Below, in pieces: positions 42,411 through 53,676 of a stretch of DNA of 64,000 bases. Each line of letters starts with the position of its first letter. Within the stretch, counting starts at the first letter, position 1. Below the pieces are notes generated by a model. It was not told the origin of the DNA, ran no database searches, and saw only the letters and a program-made list of their open reading frames with translations. The stretch comes from Cliona cf. orientalis (Eukaryota > Porifera > Demospongiae > Clionaida > Clionaidae). The stretch lies in contig OZ005692.1 in the NCBI GenBank assembly GCA_963930775.1, positions 1,846,135 to 1,910,134 on the forward strand. The letters run 5' to 3'. Position numbers and translations under genes: made by a program.

Positions 42411-45119
42411 ACTTGAAATCGTGCCCAAAAAACACTGAGTGAAACGAGTATTGAAACAGTACACCAGCTTAGACTTTATAATTATGTATAATATTATTAT
42501 ATAATTATTATTGAGTTAGGACTATTATTATTTATCTTGGAAATTCTCAATGTGTAGAATTCGTGCCGTTGTGTAATGTAATAATTTATCCACCCATTAG
42601 GTTTAATTGGGGTAACATACATAAAATTAATTATTATTATCATGGTGGTGGTCAATATTGTATCTTTCCGTCTTCCGTCTGTGTCTACATGTGTGTACGT
42701 CTGTGAGTGTCCAGGCGTGTCAGTTGCTGAGCCAAGCTAATAACACTTTTTATTGAAACTTGATTGCTAATAATGTACAATTTTGACATCGTGTGACATG
42801 CATAATAATAATATGTCTCTCCCTGACCGTCTGTACTGTATTGCCGTACCGTGCGGGCGGGCGGCGGCCCCGGCTGGGAGTGGCGTGGGGACAGACTGGG
42901 GTGGACCTCCTCTACTGGACGACTGTCTCACGGGTACGTACATCACAACCATCTGTACGGTAATTTTTTTTTCGAATTATAATTCGTTCTGTGATCATGC
43001 ATGCACAGCATAATAATAATTATTATTATATATGCAATACCATAATAATAAAGAAAAAGAGTACTGTGATTATTATTAGATAGCATAATGTCTGGCTCAC
43101 CTCTGAACCATAGAGCAAGTACATCCTAATAATAATAATATTATTATGTGTCGAGTGTTGTTTGTGATTTTTGATAATAATTGGTGTCATGATCTGCCCA
43201 ATGGTGCATGTAGAATGCACCACACCCGACCATGAGCTCAATACACTTCACACCCACTTGCGTGACCGACTGTCATGGGAATAATATTACCTGCATGGCT
43301 AGTCCATGGAGAAAACACTCCCTCAATTGATACTGTCAACATCCGTGACCTTAATTGCATGCATGTATAGATACTGATTCAATGCATAACACTATAGAAT
43401 CTGATATGATCTGATATGACCTTAATAGCTGATTTGAATTCGAATGTGTGTACATTAATTTTTAATTTGTTGCAGCTGGATTCTATGGGATAGGTGTACC
43501 TGATAAGTTAATAAGGCACTGGGAGGTGATTCCCCAAGGGTTTGTAGCATTTTTGAGCCTCCATGTATGTACTGATGATAAGGTTACATTACTTTATTTA
43601 ATAATTGAACTGGAGCTTGTGATGGTAATTAAATCCTTCGTTTGAAGGGATTAAGCATTAAATTGATTATATTCACTGTCTGCAAGTGAGTGCTCATGGC
43701 TTGCATGGGATCGTTTCATCGATTAAACCCTATTACCTAAGCTAAATGTCATTACCATTGGCCACAAAATCTGAGAATATTTCCTCAAATCGTGTCCACT
43801 TAAGTCCTAATCATACACCTGATACTCCAAACTTTGCCAAACACACTCCCTTTGCTCAACCATATCACATGAACCCTCCTGCACTTCATGCAATCAGCAT
43901 GCAGGTCATTTTTCAGCTGTGTTGTCACACTGCAGTATAGAGTGCATGTGATGATAACATTATAAACAGTGTAGACTGGGTGATGAATCAATGTATTAAT
44001 AGCCACCTCAGATCATGTAACAGCTGCCCTGGCTGTATTGAATATGTGGTTTTGTAAATGAAGTGATCAAGGCATACCAGAGAGATCTATCTGGAGGGTG
44101 CAGTATCCAGCTATGTACAAGCACTATGCACTATTAGTATACAGTACAGCTGCAAGCTGTTTATCACTTTATACACTCAATATGCACCCATCTGGTGTGG
44201 CCTGCATGCTTTGTTGCCTCTAGCATCCTGTGACTACACTAACTCTGGACCTCCACCCAGTACACTCCTACAGGTCATTTGAGTACACAGTGTCCATGTG
44301 TGCGTGCATAGTTAGTCTGTACTGAATGTCTTAGAGTATTCAAGTGTGTGTGCATGTGAGCTCATAATATTATTGATTATCGTTGTAGCTATTAGCTCAG
44401 GAATATTTGGCATTTTCGTATCGTAGTGAACTGTAATATAATATTTATAGTAGCTATAGATACTTAGTGTACTGCTCAGTAGTCACGGATTTTAATAGTG
44501 TAGACTATATATACAGTATGTCCAGTCCCATGTGAAATCAGTTGTGAGCTACAAGGAGATATTTTAGGAAGTCACAAAATATAAATTTCAAAGGACACAT
44601 CTCGACATTATCATAATCTGAGAGCTCCAGTCAGTGTGATAAAGCCAACCAAGTTGTAGAGTTCCTGTGGTTCCTGTGCTTCTGAAGCTGACCTTGGAAT
44701 TAATTATAAGAACTATCACAATCATGAGGTTAGCAATCTCCTGTATAGCTTTATTACTATCAGTGTGCATGTTCAAGATCAGTTTGCATGCAGGGGCTGA
44801 TCCTGGGCAAGATCGGAGGCTAGGGTGAAATGAGGGGTGCTGATCATGTCCACACGCCTAGCTCCATTTGCTCCTTAGTACTATAGGACAATGTACCATA
44901 CGTTGCTAGCCAGTCAGTATCCATTATGCATGCCTTTAGTAGCTCTACATTATAATTATGAGCCAACCACCATCTTGAAATTTTCTGGATCAATCCCCTA
45001 CATGGTTTTAATTAGCTGTTAATAATCTTGCTAGCTATCAGCATGATGAGATGTAGGAATTAAGAGCTCGTGGTGGATACTATTTGATTGGTAATAAAAT
45101 CTATTCTGCGTCTATGCAG
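42411..45119. other. long intergenic interval
   Basis: 2.7 kb of AT-rich DNA after UBA1. It has one GC-rich island at 42840-42935 that may be a first exon, described separately. ATAATAATATTATTAT stretches recur. No other coding signal was found. Confidence 0.5.
42813..43506 (+). CDS. candidate 5' exons of an unrecognised gene
   Basis: An ATG at 42813 opens a GC-rich 121-bp exon (MSLPDRLYC, Ala/Gly/Pro-rich middle, PPLLDDCLTG) with donor gtacgt at 42934. A following exon 43476-43506 (AGFYGIGVPD) fits its phase 1. Its gttaat donor would leave phase 2, which is what the exon at 45120 needs. These could therefore be the 5' end of the next gene, or a separate gene or chance frames. I do not recognise the protein. 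Confidence 0.25.
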
Positions 45120-46785
45120 ATCTTGGTTCTATGTTTGGCTGATTTCCATGATAATTTGGAGGACTACGGATGCTCAGTATGACTCATGTCACTTCGATGG
45201 TAAGCCACAACAGTATAACCAACCAACTTTGATTATATACTGTAGCCATTTTGCATGCATGCTACTTTGCTTATTGATTGCCAAAATTATAATAAGGCAT
45301 GTGATAGTAGATCTTTCTCTAACCTGTGCATGATCCCAGAAGAAGCCTCGAAAATCCCCCCCCCCCCCCCCCCCCCCCCCCCCAAGAAGAGAGGTAGACC
45401 ATTAAGGACCTAGTGGTTTCTTAATAAGCTGGTGTTGATTGGTCTCTGACCAGCTTAATAGCTACCTATGGTTGTAATCATCTTAGTCATTGACTCAATC
45501 TGATTGCAGCCAAATTCGTCCTAGGTTAAAATTATTTTCTGGAATTTCCTAGGTTAGCCATTAACAATTTTGCTTAAAATTAATCATCACATGTCATAGC
45601 TCCTTCACAGGCAGCTTTCACATAATAATATATAATAATATTATGACTTTGTTTATTGGGCTACCCCTCTTTTAATTTGAAATGATCGGGATGACTGGTT
45701 ATAGTCAAATAGCTACAACAAGGAGATTTAATCACATTTTAAAGTTAGGGCACATGAATACTTGCAGACTTCACTAATTTTGGTTATTCATGCATACATA
45801 TGCATGCAGACTACCACTCGGTCCTGATTGAAAACAGCATGTCCAGCTACTTCTACCTCAGTCTACCTGGAGTGTGTGATCCTAGGGGAGATGTCTCCCT
45901 CCGCCTGCTCACTATGCTAAGCCAACCTGAAGAAGGCAAGGATCTATTCGTGGACTTTAATAACGCGAATCCGAAAGAGAGTGAAAGACCGATCAGAAAT
46001 CGGTTCGACGTGACACCGTCCTGCGTGGCGTTCAGTGTGGGGAATGTCCGAGGATCATCCGTACTCATTCAGGCCGATAGTGGTGCACCACTGCTGACTA
46101 TTGGCACTAGCACCATTCAACTATCGATTCCGGGCGGAGCTTCAGTTAGCTTTGATGTGAGTGAAATCGACATCAACACTAGAGTGCAACGGCTGCAGAT
46201 CTGCATGAACAGCACGGACGCAGTGTTTTATCTAGACTGTGAGGAAATCGAGACGAAGCCGTTTACCGTGAGCAGTTCTGGGATTAATTTTGTATCCATC
46301 CTTGGCGAAAGGAATGCAACTACCCTTGAATACAAGAACTTCTTTGATGTGAGTTAAAGGTGACACTATATCAACTGTGTAGCCATGCAGGGAGCAAGAG
46401 TCCCCCTTATTTTGGGATGCATAGACTTTCTTGTCTGTGTACTTTAGGTATGAGGTAGCCACTATGACTCTGTGACAGACAATCCCATCGTGAGGCACTG
46501 CCTTAGCTAGGAACGCTGGCTAGGGTCCAAATTTGATGGTGTTGAAAAAATTTAGTCAATGTGTAGTTGTGATTAAGTCTTTCACATACTTCAAAGATGC
46601 TCGTAGGCATAACTAGACCAATTATTCCAATGACTAGTAATTACTTATTCTATTGTGCTCAGCAAAGTCGTCCATTAAAATTTTAGTCTAATTATCAAAG
46701 CAAATTTTTGTATTGTTACTACACACGTCGTCATGTGTGGGAGGAGGGAGGGAGAGAGAGGGAGAGAGAGAAAGAGAGAGAGTCT

Positions 46786-46823
<38 letters not shown>

Positions 46824-48534
46824 GAAAGGGAGGGAGTGAAGGAGGGAGAGAAGGGAAGAAGGGGAGAGAGGGAGGAGCTGAGAGGGAAAGAAACTCAAAA
46901 GGTGGAATTTGGCAGAGAGGTCAAGGGAAAAAGGGAGCACTAGTATTGTACATAAAACCCTCTCTATCTTCCATAGGGAGCAGTTCAGCAACTCTACACT
47001 GTTCAATGTAGTGACCAGGATGTTGACTTGGAGGTGCTGTCTATAATACAGTGTCAGAGTATACCAGCTAATGGTGATGAGGGTGGAACTGGCTGCTCAC
47101 AAAAAGTGCGATCTAACGTCACGCAAGTCCTCAATGAAGTGGTATGCATAAAATATTTATTCATTTTTTATGGCCGCTATACAAGGGAAGCTATTGAAGC
47201 AGTGGATCATGACATTGTCAATTAAATCAATGGTCTCTAGAGAACTTTAGGCCCTCAGTGGCACCCTCGAGCTCATTTTTCTTGAGATGCTACAGCTTCA
47301 GGTCTTTGGGTCTCGAAATCCTTGGATTTGGCGTTTAATTTTAGCTAAACTATAATGGCTAGTAGCTGAATCGTAGCTGCTACTAAAAATGAATTTCCTG
47401 AACTATAGGTTTCTGAGCTTCCCAGACCACCTGAGGACATGCAGGCCTTCTGTGATGTCATTGTTTGGCGTAATGTGCCAGCAATCTCTCCCACGAGTAT
47501 AATCGGCTACGACGTGAGATTATTCAATCCTGTCACTGAAGAGGAAGTAATACGGAAGAGTCAAGGTTATGCGACATTTTATACTCTCAAGGCCGAGGAT
47601 GCGTGCTTTAAACAAGAGATGACTATGGTACAGGTAAGCCTGACATAATAGATACAATGCAACTTCTCTATCATGGATATATGTTGAAGTTTACAGGGAT
47701 CCATTAAGTCAAGTTAGAGGATGGGCCCGGGAGCATAGATATTTCCCTCTCCCCACCCCCAATATCGAATGCAGGGACTAGCAATCTAGTCTTAGCTGCA
47801 GCTACCAACCACTGCCCTTAGAGCCCCTAAACTTGATGAAATGTGTTGTGTGATTACAGCCGAGATCCTTAGTAGAGAGGTTCCATGTGCACTCTACCAA
47901 CTAAGCAATGAAGATGATGCTATATTATATTGGTCAGCAGATATTCTATTTTTATGCAGATCCGGGTGAATTTGATCGCTTCTGACCTTTTTGACCCTTT
48001 CAGTGCATTCAGTTTACCCATAGATTTAAGTAAGCCTTGATTCATAATTACTATGGCATGATCAGCACTTACAACACATTAACTTTTGCAGGATGTGGAC
48101 CACCAGCAGTTCCAAGTAAGTTAATTTTTTGTGAAAGCCTATTATACAATAAAAGCCTTTAACTGATCGATTATTGCTGATTATGCTCAGGTGTTTATTT
48201 CGAGCTAAATGGGAATATTATATACGAGAACAACAGCACTGTGTACATGTCTGACATTGGAGAGAACAAGCATGCCCTGATGTGCAGAACTAACGCGCCA
48301 GGTTGCTGCAAAGCCGGTGCAACAGGAGAATTCTTCTATCCAAGTGGAGTAGCAGTGTCGATAATGAAGTTTGGGCATAAGCTCTATCGTGACAGAGGAG
48401 AGGGTGTTGTGAGGCTCAACAGAAGAATTATTCCGGGATTTGAAGAAAGTATGCCGCCTCCACTGGGCACATACAGTTGTCGAGTGCCAGATGCCTGTGG
48501 TAGGGAACAGAGAGTGTTCATAAACCTGAAGTAG
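45120..48534 (+). CDS. extracellular Ig/FN3-like protein (5' end unresolved)
   Basis: Seven exons in a continuous frame: 45120-45199, 45810-46348, 46977-47141, 47409-47633, 47960-48029, 48092-48115 and 48191-48534. The first has a hydrophobic stretch (WFYVWLISMIIW) then TTDAQ, resembling a signal peptide, but needs an upstream phase-2 exon for its Met. Exon 2 encodes a ~180-residue beta-rich domain with paired Cys and NxS/T sites, possibly LamG-like. Exons 4-5 look like an FN3-type module (PPEDMQAFCDVIVWRN, YDVRLFN). The last exon ends in an Ig-like GTYSCRV with LMC as a likely partner. No TM follows, so a secreted product is inferred. Function is not recognised. Intron 2 contains a GA-rich tract (46741-46870). 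Confidence 0.65.
45356..45383. repeat. 28-bp poly-C run
   Basis: Uninterrupted C homopolymer in intron 1 of the Ig/FN3-like gene. A 21-bp G run occurs at 7706-7726 and a shorter one near 38570. Assembly length is unreliable at such sites. Confidence 0.95.
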
Positions 48535-49350
48535 CTATATAGCTAGCTAGCTGGATCTAGCCAGGCAAAGTAGAGCTTTAAAAATCGTTATAATATCATG
48601 GGCCACACGGCTAATGAGTATGTACAATCATGTATTGTTGTTATACAGCTGCTAAATATTAAATTTTTTGTTTGAGCTTCAAAATTTCCTTGGATGTTGC
48701 TTTGCGCATGCGCATTGGTAAGTGGTACTTTTTGCGCATGCGCAAAAAGTACCACGTATTGCGGTAGGTCCGCGCGTATGCTAAGAGCGTGTTCAGGGTA
48801 GCTACTTAACAGCTATGGAATCCGATCTCATCATAATTTAAAGGTGCTAAGCTAAGAACGTGTTCAGGGCACTTACCAGCTGTGGAATCCGATCTCATCA
48901 TAATTAAATTTTAAAGGTTGCTAAGCTAAGAACGTGTTTACCCGCTGTGAAATCCGATCTCATCATAATAATTAATTTTAAAAGTGCTAAGCTAAGAACG
49001 TGTTCGCTGTGGAATCCGATCTCAACATCAATGGTTTCTTTACTGAAGCTGCTGCATAATTATGATGCTTTTAATAATAATATTATTAAATACGATGATG
49101 ATTGTGAACCCCCTCAAGTAATTGACTGGGAGCAGGAGGGGGAGCCTCATATCGTGCATCAGTACATGATGGTATGCCTTATAGTAATGGTAGTACTAGT
49201 CATACCATGCGATAAGCCCTTGATCGTATTAAAAGAACATTATTAATTATTACTGCAGAAAATATAAAATTTAATATGCAAGCAGCTAGGAAAAAAGCTG
49301 ATCATGAATGATGAATTATTAAAACCATTGAGATTTGAGGTGGCTAGTAG
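48535..49350. repeat. NRF-1-like palindrome and four-copy tandem repeat in a convergent spacer
   Basis: TGCGCATGCGCA at 48703-48714 is followed by a perfect 34-bp palindrome at 48722-48755 centred on GCGCATGCGC. Then four degenerate units of ~45-75 bp (48778-49030) carry GCTAAGCTAAGAACGTGTTC and GGAATCCGATCTCA. The rest is AT-rich. A 99-codon frame at 48947 runs through the repeats and is not supported. Confidence 0.8.
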
Positions 49351-50940
49351 TTAATAAGAGATGTAGCCATCATCTTTGCTACAAAGTTCTTTGGACAATT
49401 TAATGATGTAATCTCTTGCCTTGGGCCATGCTTTCTCTCCCACGAGTCTGTACTGAGCCGAGACGAGTGGTGCGTGCATTAAAGCACTCGCAAGCTCTTT
49501 GTCGTCTTCTAGCAGATCTTCCACTGCAGGTGGATGGCAGCCTATCTCTTCTGCAAGCATGTCTAAGTATCCAAATGAGTCAAATAGAAAGCTAAATTTC
49601 TCCCTGTAGAGAAGAGATTCCTTTCGTTCTTGAATCTCGGCTTCGAATTCACTCAATTCCTCCTTGCTGTACAGTAGGCCGTCGCCATTTATGGGTCTGC
49701 ATGCCCAGGACTCAGCCAGCCACCTGCTTTGCATCTCTGCTATTGGAAAAAGTGACGGTAGAGATGAGGTCATTCCGACGAAAGCAATTCCCTGGAGTTG
49801 CTCCTGTGTTGGAAGCATGTGTCGATAAAACTTTGCTTTCGCTTGTTCCTTTCTGTCCCAGACTCCGTCGAGGAAATGAAAAGCTGTGGTGTAGCCTGTA
49901 CAGAAGACTATAACGTCGATGTCATCCAGTGTGGTGTCATCAGATAGGATAACTCCCGTTTCTGTGAAGTGATCAATGGAAGAAGTTAGGTGCACCTGCC
50001 CAGATTGAATAGCGTTATTTATCCGTGGTACGTCGGTAATAGCCAAACCGTCTCCCGGAATCCGAGGATCAGGATGCACTTTGCACTGATTGAGTGGGTG
50101 AAGCCAGGTCGATAATTTTCCATTTTCCCCGAAAACCTCTTGTGGTTGGCCGTTCCTGGTAATGTTGTGGTCCCACGGCTTCCCGTTGGATTCCAAATAT
50201 CGCGAAAAAGCCCAGTGGTTGTGGTCAATTGTGTCTCTATCCGAGCCAGTGACGGCCCAATAGATCTCGGCATTAACGTTGAGAGCATTGCACACCATTT
50301 CCGTACCCGAAAAGCCTCCACCGGCGACTAGTACGCGTTTGTTCTTGAATACATCGTCTCGGCGGATTTGCATGCTGTGCAGCAGCGCGTTGTTGAAAAT
50401 CTCCATTCCCTGATAAACCGGCATCAAAGGATGAGTAAATTTACTGCTAGCAACCACCACCAAATCGTAAGTTTCCATCTCGCTTCGTCCGTCACGCTCG
50501 AAGTGTACTTCCCACCTGCGCACGTCACGTGCCGACGCAGCCGAACTCGGTGCGTGGCGGAGATCGATAACGGTGCAATTCAGCTCGATATGGTCGTGAA
50601 GGCAGAAGTGATTGGCATAATCTTGCAGATAGCGCAAGTATTCGGAATGTCTTAGTATGTCTGGCATAGAATCGGGGACGGGAAAATCGGAAAATTGCGT
50701 CATAATCTTGGATGTATTCTGTATCAAGGAATGGTAGCAGCCGCTGATGTACTTGCGCGGATCGTTGGGCAGGGTGGCGTATTCTTTAGCATTATCCTCT
50801 TGGTAGTTCCAGAGTCCTCCGATGGAAGGCTGTTGCTCGTATGCGGTGACATCGTGGCCTGCTTCCAAAAAATTCTTGATAGCAGCAAGCCCAACTGGCC
50901 CTGCTCCAATTATCGCAACCTTCTTGCATGCCATGTCCAT
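49351..50940 (-). CDS. flavin-containing monooxygenase
   Basis: A single uninterrupted frame of 529 aa from the ATG at 50940 (MDMACKK); the frame continues 23 codons upstream without an ATG. It has the FAD Rossmann motif GAGPVGLAAI near the N-terminus, LWNYQED, and a second dinucleotide motif GGGFSGTE for NADPH. FCTGY stands in the place of the family's FATGY. The length fits animal FMOs (~530-560), but the hydrophobic C-terminal ER anchor of vertebrate FMOs is absent. FMOs oxygenate soft nucleophiles (N, S) with NADPH and O2. The intronless state is unusual beside heavily split neighbours, and retroposition or transfer are possible. It shares a 442-bp region with the RING-PIMT gene. Confidence 0.9.
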   Translation of the reverse strand: MDMACKKVAIIGAGPVGLAAIKNFLEAGHDVTAYEQQPSIGGLWNYQEDNAKEYATLPNDPRKYISGCYHSLIQNTSKIMTQFSDFPVPDSMPDILRHSEYLRYLQDYANHFCLHDHIELNCTVIDLRHAPSSAASARDVRRWEVHFERDGRSEMETYDLVVVASSKFTHPLMPVYQGMEIFNNALLHSMQIRRDDVFKNKRVLVAGGGFSGTEMVCNALNVNAEIYWAVTGSDRDTIDHNHWAFSRYLESNGKPWDHNITRNGQPQEVFGENGKLSTWLHPLNQCKVHPDPRIPGDGLAITDVPRINNAIQSGQVHLTSSIDHFTETGVILSDDTTLDDIDVIVFCTGYTTAFHFLDGVWDRKEQAKAKFYRHMLPTQEQLQGIAFVGMTSSLPSLFPIAEMQSRWLAESWACRPINGDGLLYSKEELSEFEAEIQERKESLLYREKFSFLFDSFGYLDMLAEEIGCHPPAVEDLLEDDKELASALMHAPLVSAQYRLVGEKAWPKARDYIIKLSKELCSKDDGYISY

Positions 50941-51382
50941 AATTAATTTTGTCGATTCTTCAATGTCCACTGAGTATCGATTCTCGAGTTTGAATGAAAT
51001 AGCATACACAGCTTTTCACTTTTATAGTTTAGTGTGCAGCCATGCAGAGAATGTTATGCTTGCATGTATATTAAATTGGATCAAAGTTGCCCTATTAAAG
51101 CCACAGAGGATGCAGGAAATTCTTAAGGAACTTAAGCTGAAATTTTAGCTTCTGTCATGACAGATAAAAACTAACCCAGGAAGCTTAAAAACCCTTTATG
51201 GTAGGCAACATTACGGATATAGATGACAGCTTTATATTTCGTCCTGCCCCCGCATCCTATTCATCCTTATCGGAGATCCTAATTAGATTTATTGGTGGAT
51301 GGTTATGACGCAATCACTTCGGCGAGCTGGGCTAGCTGCCCGCGCGCGAGAAATTAAATGCGCATGCGCGTAATCTGTCAAA
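50941..51382. promoter_or_regulatory. shared FMO / RING-PIMT 5' region
   Basis: 442 bp lies between divergent ATGs. ATGCGCATGCGCG at 51358-51370, 13 bp before the plus-strand ATG, is an NRF-1-like site, preceded by CGCGCGCG. A bidirectional promoter is inferred. Confidence 0.45.
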
Positions 51383-52840
51383 ATGTCGACCGGGGTCAAT
51401 GCTTTCAAGATGAACAGGGGTGGCTTCGATTATGCCTTCATCAAACCTCCACCGAAGCACCTCGAGTGCCCCGTGTGTCTTCTCGTTCTCAAAGAGCCTC
51501 ACGTCAGCAGCTGCTGTGGAAATCACTTCTGTCGCGCGTGTATCCAGCGAGTTCAAATCGACACCAAGCCATGCCCACTTTGCCAGGACACCGACTTCAG
51601 TGTAATGCTCCATAAGGGCGTCATGAGAGAGGTGAACTCATTGGAGGTCAAGTGCCCGAACGAAGGAGCCGGGTGCCCGTGGAAAGGCGAGCTGGGGATC
51701 CTCGATAACCACATGAGTGGAGGTCCGAGGGCCAAAGATGGTGGGTGTGGCTACGTGGAGGTAGAGTGTGTTCATGGATGTGGCCGCTATCTCCAAAGGC
51801 GTCTTCTTCAAGAGCACCAGGAGGAGATTTGTCCAAATCGCCCCTTCGAGATACAGCTGACTAGCAGCCTCCGAAAGATCAAGGGCGTTCTCGAGGAAAA
51901 TGAGAAATTAAAACGAGAGGTTTCCAAGCTGAGAGACAAAGTGAGCTCGTTTGAAGAAGAGAATAGTAATCTTAAGAGCCGTGTTGCCAAGCTTGAGCGA
52001 AATGAGAAGCAGAAAGCAAGTCTAGGGTCTAACCAAGAAGTCGAGGTTTTGAAATTTGAGGTGAAGGAGTTGCAAACAACTCAAACCAGGCAAGTCAACA
52101 GGTCAAATCAGGAGCTGCAATCCGTCAAAAGAGACCTTGAACAATTTAAGCTCGAGCAAAAGATTTCTCCAAGTTTCAGACGAATTCCTGCTAAGCCCAT
52201 CGATCCTCTAAATGTGGTCATGGTTGAGGATCTGAAAACGAAGGGAATTCTGAAAACGGAGCGAGTCGAAGAGACGATGAAGGCTATCGATCGCAAGCAC
52301 TATGCTCCAGCCAACCACTACGTCGATTCACCGCAGTCGATCGGTCACAACACTTCTATTAGTGCTCCCCACATGCACGCTCACACGCTTGAGCTTCTAA
52401 AAGATGTCTTAAAAGATGGAGCGACTGTCTTAGACGTTGGATCTGGGAGTGGCTACCTCACAGCATGCATGGCGTACATGAGCGCTCCCTCTGGATACGC
52501 TGTGGGGATCGACCGAGTGAGAGAGCTTACCGTTCAAGCCACCGTAAATATCAAGAATGACAACCCGGAGCTTTTGCGTTATAACGTGTTCATGGTGACG
52601 GGGGATGGACATGACGGATACTCGGTCAAAGCTCCCTATGATGTCATACATGTGGGCGGGGCCACTCCGACGGTGCCCCAGGCGCTCTACGACCAGTTGA
52701 AGTGTGGAGGACGAATGATCATTCCCGTTGGACCCCAGGGAGGGAGCCAGTACCTTGAGCAACATGATAAGAAGTCGGACGGCAGTATAGTGAGGAAGAA
52801 GCTAATGGGAGTGCGATATGGACCTTTGCTGAAATTTTAG
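51383..52840 (+). CDS. RING/TRAF-type zinc finger - coiled coil - protein-L-isoaspartate methyltransferase fusion
   Basis: One intronless 485-aa frame. Residues 29-67 form a RING (CPVC, CCGNHFCRAC, CPLC). A TRAF-type zinc-finger stretch follows (~85-150: CPNEGAGCPWKG, VECVHGCG, HQEEICP). Residues ~165-250 are coiled coil. Residues ~262-485 match the whole catalytic domain of PCMT1: DSPQSIGHNTSISAPHMHA, the SAM motif LDVGSGSG (350-357), [24 protein letters not shown] and a C-terminal LMGV. PIMT methylates isoaspartyl residues to start repair of damaged proteins, and RING-TRAF proteins are E3 ligases. Targeting ubiquitin to age-damaged proteins is inference. The SAM motif and substrate loop look intact. 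One frame without stops argues against mis-joining. A decayed copy of its 3' end lies at 62938-63105. Confidence 0.93.
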   Translation: MSTGVNAFKMNRGGFDYAFIKPPPKHLECPVCLLVLKEPHVSSCCGNHFCRACIQRVQIDTKPCPLCQDTDFSVMLHKGVMREVNSLEVKCPNEGAGCPWKGELGILDNHMSGGPRAKDGGCGYVEVECVHGCGRYLQRRLLQEHQEEICPNRPFEIQLTSSLRKIKGVLEENEKLKREVSKLRDKVSSFEEENSNLKSRVAKLERNEKQKASLGSNQEVEVLKFEVKELQTTQTRQVNRSNQELQSVKRDLEQFKLEQKISPSFRRIPAKPIDPLNVVMVEDLKTKGILKTERVEETMKAIDRKHYAPANHYVDSPQSIGHNTSISAPHMHAHTLELLKDVLKDGATVLDVGSGSGYLTACMAYMSAPSGYAVGIDRVRELTVQATVNIKNDNPELLRYNVFMVTGDGHDGYSVKAPYDVIHVGGATPTVPQALYDQLKCGGRMIIPVGPQGGSQYLEQHDKKSDGSIVRKKLMGVRYGPLLKF

Positions 52841-53676
52841 TGACTCTATAGTGCTAATTAGGTAGTGGTTTTCTTATTTTTTTCCTAGTTTCACACTACT
52901 TTTTTTGTTCAATGATTATTATTATTAATTTTTTTATAGTAATGAACCCTTGACCATCTCCCCAGTAGCTGCACAGTGAAATGGTGCATGTGGTAAAAGG
53001 TCGTCAATAGAATGCGTACACATCGATCGATGCTGGCCCCAGAAATCATGGAGATGGCGTCTAAGATCGACTCTCAACCTTGATAGCGACAAGTTTCGAT
53101 GCTTCAATCACAGAGACGAACTCGACAACACAGTATTCCTTCCGAAGTTCAGGTTGGTCACGCTGCTGCAGTCGCGCGCGGGCCAGCCCCTTGTGGCAGT
53201 GATGCATGCTATATATAGCGCAAGGCTAGCTTTATTTATCCATGGCATTACGTAAGCCAAGAAAACACGTGAAGTTCAACCAACAGTACTTCTCAGAGAA
53301 AGTAGCGCTCAGCTTGTAATCTATTCGCTGGATACACGCGTAAGATACTCTACATATTTACTGATTTTCAAGTCTCAGAAAGGCTCCAGCGAGGCCCTGA
53401 ATTTTCTCATAATTACCTCATAGATTACACCATAGGTTTCATCATAATTACACTATAATTACCTCATAACCACAGAAAAGTAAATTGTTACTGGGGAGAT
53501 AATAATAATGAACAGAAGTGATGTCACTATAATGATCATAATAATCTTATGGTAAGTATTATTATTAGCTGACCTATGTAATAATATTATTATCCATATA
53601 AGGTCATGGAGGCTGTTCAAGTACTCTGTTTTATTGTTATTATTAGTCACACAATGCATGCACCAGTTGGCTAGTC
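52841..53676. other. intergenic region before the receptor array
   Basis: AT-rich with ATTATTATT runs. It has a GCTATATATAGC TATA-like palindrome near 53209 and a CG-rich patch (GCAGTCGCGCGCGGG) near 53169. Promoter activity is possible but unproven. No exon is evident. Confidence 0.45.

Noticed and set aside
48947..49246. 99-codon frame with a hydrophobic end
   Set aside because: Starts inside a tandem repeat and shows no family similarity or splice context.
52100..52300. Possibility that RING-TRAF and PIMT are two genes joined by assembly error
   Set aside because: The frame is continuous through a coherent coiled coil with no stop, and the PIMT part lacks its own clear start.
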